Of a stretch of 60,895 bases of DNA, positions 59,551-60,895 are shown piece after piece. The notes under the pieces were generated by a model, which ran no database searches, had not been told where the DNA came from, and saw only the letters and a program-made list of their open reading frames with translations. Where the stretch lies: assembly GCA_029747585.1 (NCBI GenBank), contig JAPEVF010000194.1, forward strand, positions 13,238-74,132. The letters are read 5' to 3'. This DNA comes from Pleurotus djamor. Taxonomy: Eukaryota; Basidiomycota; Agaricomycetes; Agaricales; Pleurotaceae. The stretch's first letter is position 1, and the number at the start of each line of letters is the position of its first letter. Position numbers and translations under genes: made by a program.

Positions 59551-60895
59551 ATGCTCTGGTGCCGCAAGTCTTTGGCAGCAACACTGTTGCTTTCTCCACA
59601 CTTGGCGTTGGGCTGGTTCCGGTTGCCTTGTACCGGTCCTCTAGTAACAGGTGTGTTTCTTTCAGCAGAGAACCAAGGAGGATACCATACTCACCTAGTC
59701 GTCCTTAGATCGCATTGACCCAATCACTGCTCCGGGTCAGATACCGTCACCCCATCTTCATGTGAGGCCATTCGAACTTGCCTGGTTATAAGCCTCCTTT
59801 GATAATGCTCGGCGTATAGACAGTTCATGGTGGATCCAGTACGTCGTCGATGCTTTTCATTCGGTTTGTCTGGTCCTAATGGTTCATGCATCAGATTTCA
59901 ACGCGTCGAGCGACTTCAATGGTCTACGCGCCTCGTCGTGTACATCCTGTCAAGTCGCCCAGGTATTTCTCCCTTTCATCCCGATCCCAGGTGCCGGACC
60001 TGAAACTGATAAGACGAACATTCACTTAGGACCTTTCCAACTACTGTGAGTGTTCTTCTCAATGGTGAGACGAGGTATATCACTTACCGAGGGTGTTTCC
60101 TAGGGTTTCCAACATTATACTTCCGGGATCCAAAGACACAACAATACGAAGTCGTCCCGAACGGCGGATTGCTCGTGTATTACCAGAATCGAGGAAAGGG
60201 CGATGTAGCCAACGGAGGAATAGGCCTCAAGGCCTTTCCACCTGGCTTCAGGATGATCAGTGGAGACCCTAAACGTCGTTCGAAACAGTGAGTAGATTCC
60301 CTCAGCCCCTCAATGAAGTATGTCTTACGAAATGGCCNTTGAGCAAGATACCAGGAAGGCTTGGGCACGCAAGCCGAGCTCGCTGAACGGGCTATCACAT
60401 ACACGTGCTTGAGATATACCACGCCGAGCGAGGACGTTTACTGCAAGTTCTTTCATCTTTCATCCGGAGACATCGACACCTCACCGTGTATTATCCGTTC
60501 AGCATATGGCTTCCCTGGGACTGACTGTGAAGCTGGGTTCCAGGGCCGAATCCATATGCCCTCCTGCTGGGACGGTGAAGTACGTTCCCTCTCTCCTCTC
60601 AGCCTCGTTTCTGATATGAAAAATGATCGAATGCACCTGCTTAGAACCTCGACTCAACAGATCACAAATCCCACGTCGCCTTCTTATCCGACCTCGACAA
60701 TGGGGAGTGTCCCTCAACACATCCCGTTTATCTCATGAAGCTCTTTTATGAAGTAACGTGGGACATCCACACCTTTTCCTCGCGCTGGAAAGAATCCGAT
60801 GGATGGCCATTCATGTACTCGACGGGGTAAGTCTCCACGTACCCACTGGAACACTTCACTCACAGATGCGCTCACGGCTGAAGAGACCCTACCGG
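59551..60895 (+). CDS. Secreted DUF1996 protein, 5' part (continues past window)
   Basis: Signal peptide MLWCRKSLAATLLLSPHLAL, then WFRLPCTGPLVT, a 60-nt intron, and RIDPITAPGQIPSPHLHV. Further exons give TSCQVAQDLSNYW-like sequence, PKLYFRDPKTQQYEVVPNGG, LLVYYQNRGKGD, GLKAFPPGFRMISGDPKRRS, PGTDCEAGFQGRIHMPSCWD, HKSHVAFLSDLDNGECPSTH and LFYEVTWDIHTFSSRW. This order (PExDPI, SCQ, YW-P-LYF, FP-GFRM-GD, C-GR-H-PSCWDG, HV-YP, CP-THP, WD) is the DUF1996 signature of secreted fungal proteins, sometimes fused to WSC domains, whose biochemical role is unsettled. Introns are 50-70 nt. The C-terminus lies beyond 60895. Confidence 0.88.

Overview
The window is nuclear DNA of a filamentous basidiomycete, almost certainly an Agaricomycete. 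Evidence seen in the sequence: many genes split by 45-70 nt GT-AG introns, a CBM1 cellulose-binding module joined to a CE15 glucuronoyl esterase, several fungal-type (FunK1) protein kinases, a P4 flippase, a Zn2Cys6 regulator and a DUF1996 secreted protein. I see no prokaryotic, organellar or viral segment and no intact transposon. The first ~5.4 kb, and a few later spots, carry many ambiguous bases (N), so models there are approximate.

Layout. 0.6-8.1 kb: an Old Yellow Enzyme (-), a Dma1-type FHA-RING ubiquitin ligase (-) and an MFS drug/polyamine-type transporter (+). 8.6-26.8 kb: a mostly secreted and surface block. It holds two paralogous secreted alpha/beta-hydrolase-like proteins at its two ends (8.65-10.18 and 25.25-26.83 kb, both +). 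Between them are a tRNA-Gly(GCC) with a 12-nt intron, a membrane-anchored aspartic protease (-), two F-box/F-box-like genes (-), a ferric reductase (-) and two tandem CE15 glucuronoyl esterases (-), only one of which has a CBM1. This block fits extracellular lignocellulose and protein breakdown plus iron uptake.

27-39.7 kb: a FunK1 kinase relic (-), a large Dnf-type P4-ATPase flippase (+) and a Zn2Cys6 transcription factor (+). 40-51 kb: a FunK1 region with two full-length tandem copies (+), an S9 prolyl-oligopeptidase-family peptidase (+) and a J-domain gene of DNAJC17/Cwf23 type. The RRM of the J-domain gene is cut off by a third, 5'-truncated and frameshifted FunK1 copy. 52-61 kb: an F-box/LRR-like gene (+), a MYND zinc-finger gene (-), a multi-exon gene joining a possible nuclease-like domain to a kinase-like domain (-), and the 5' part of a DUF1996 secreted gene (+) that runs off the end.

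The most interesting theme is the kinase material. Full FunK1 copies have an N-terminal KPD...EFK signature resembling a PD-(D/E)XK nuclease core, then a kinase domain with DFD in place of DFG. A distantly related gene at 56.8-59.2 kb has a similar order (MDG...VYKGE, then HGD and DYD kinase motifs). FunK1 copies have been duplicated, internally deleted, probably converted, and pasted into a neighbouring gene.
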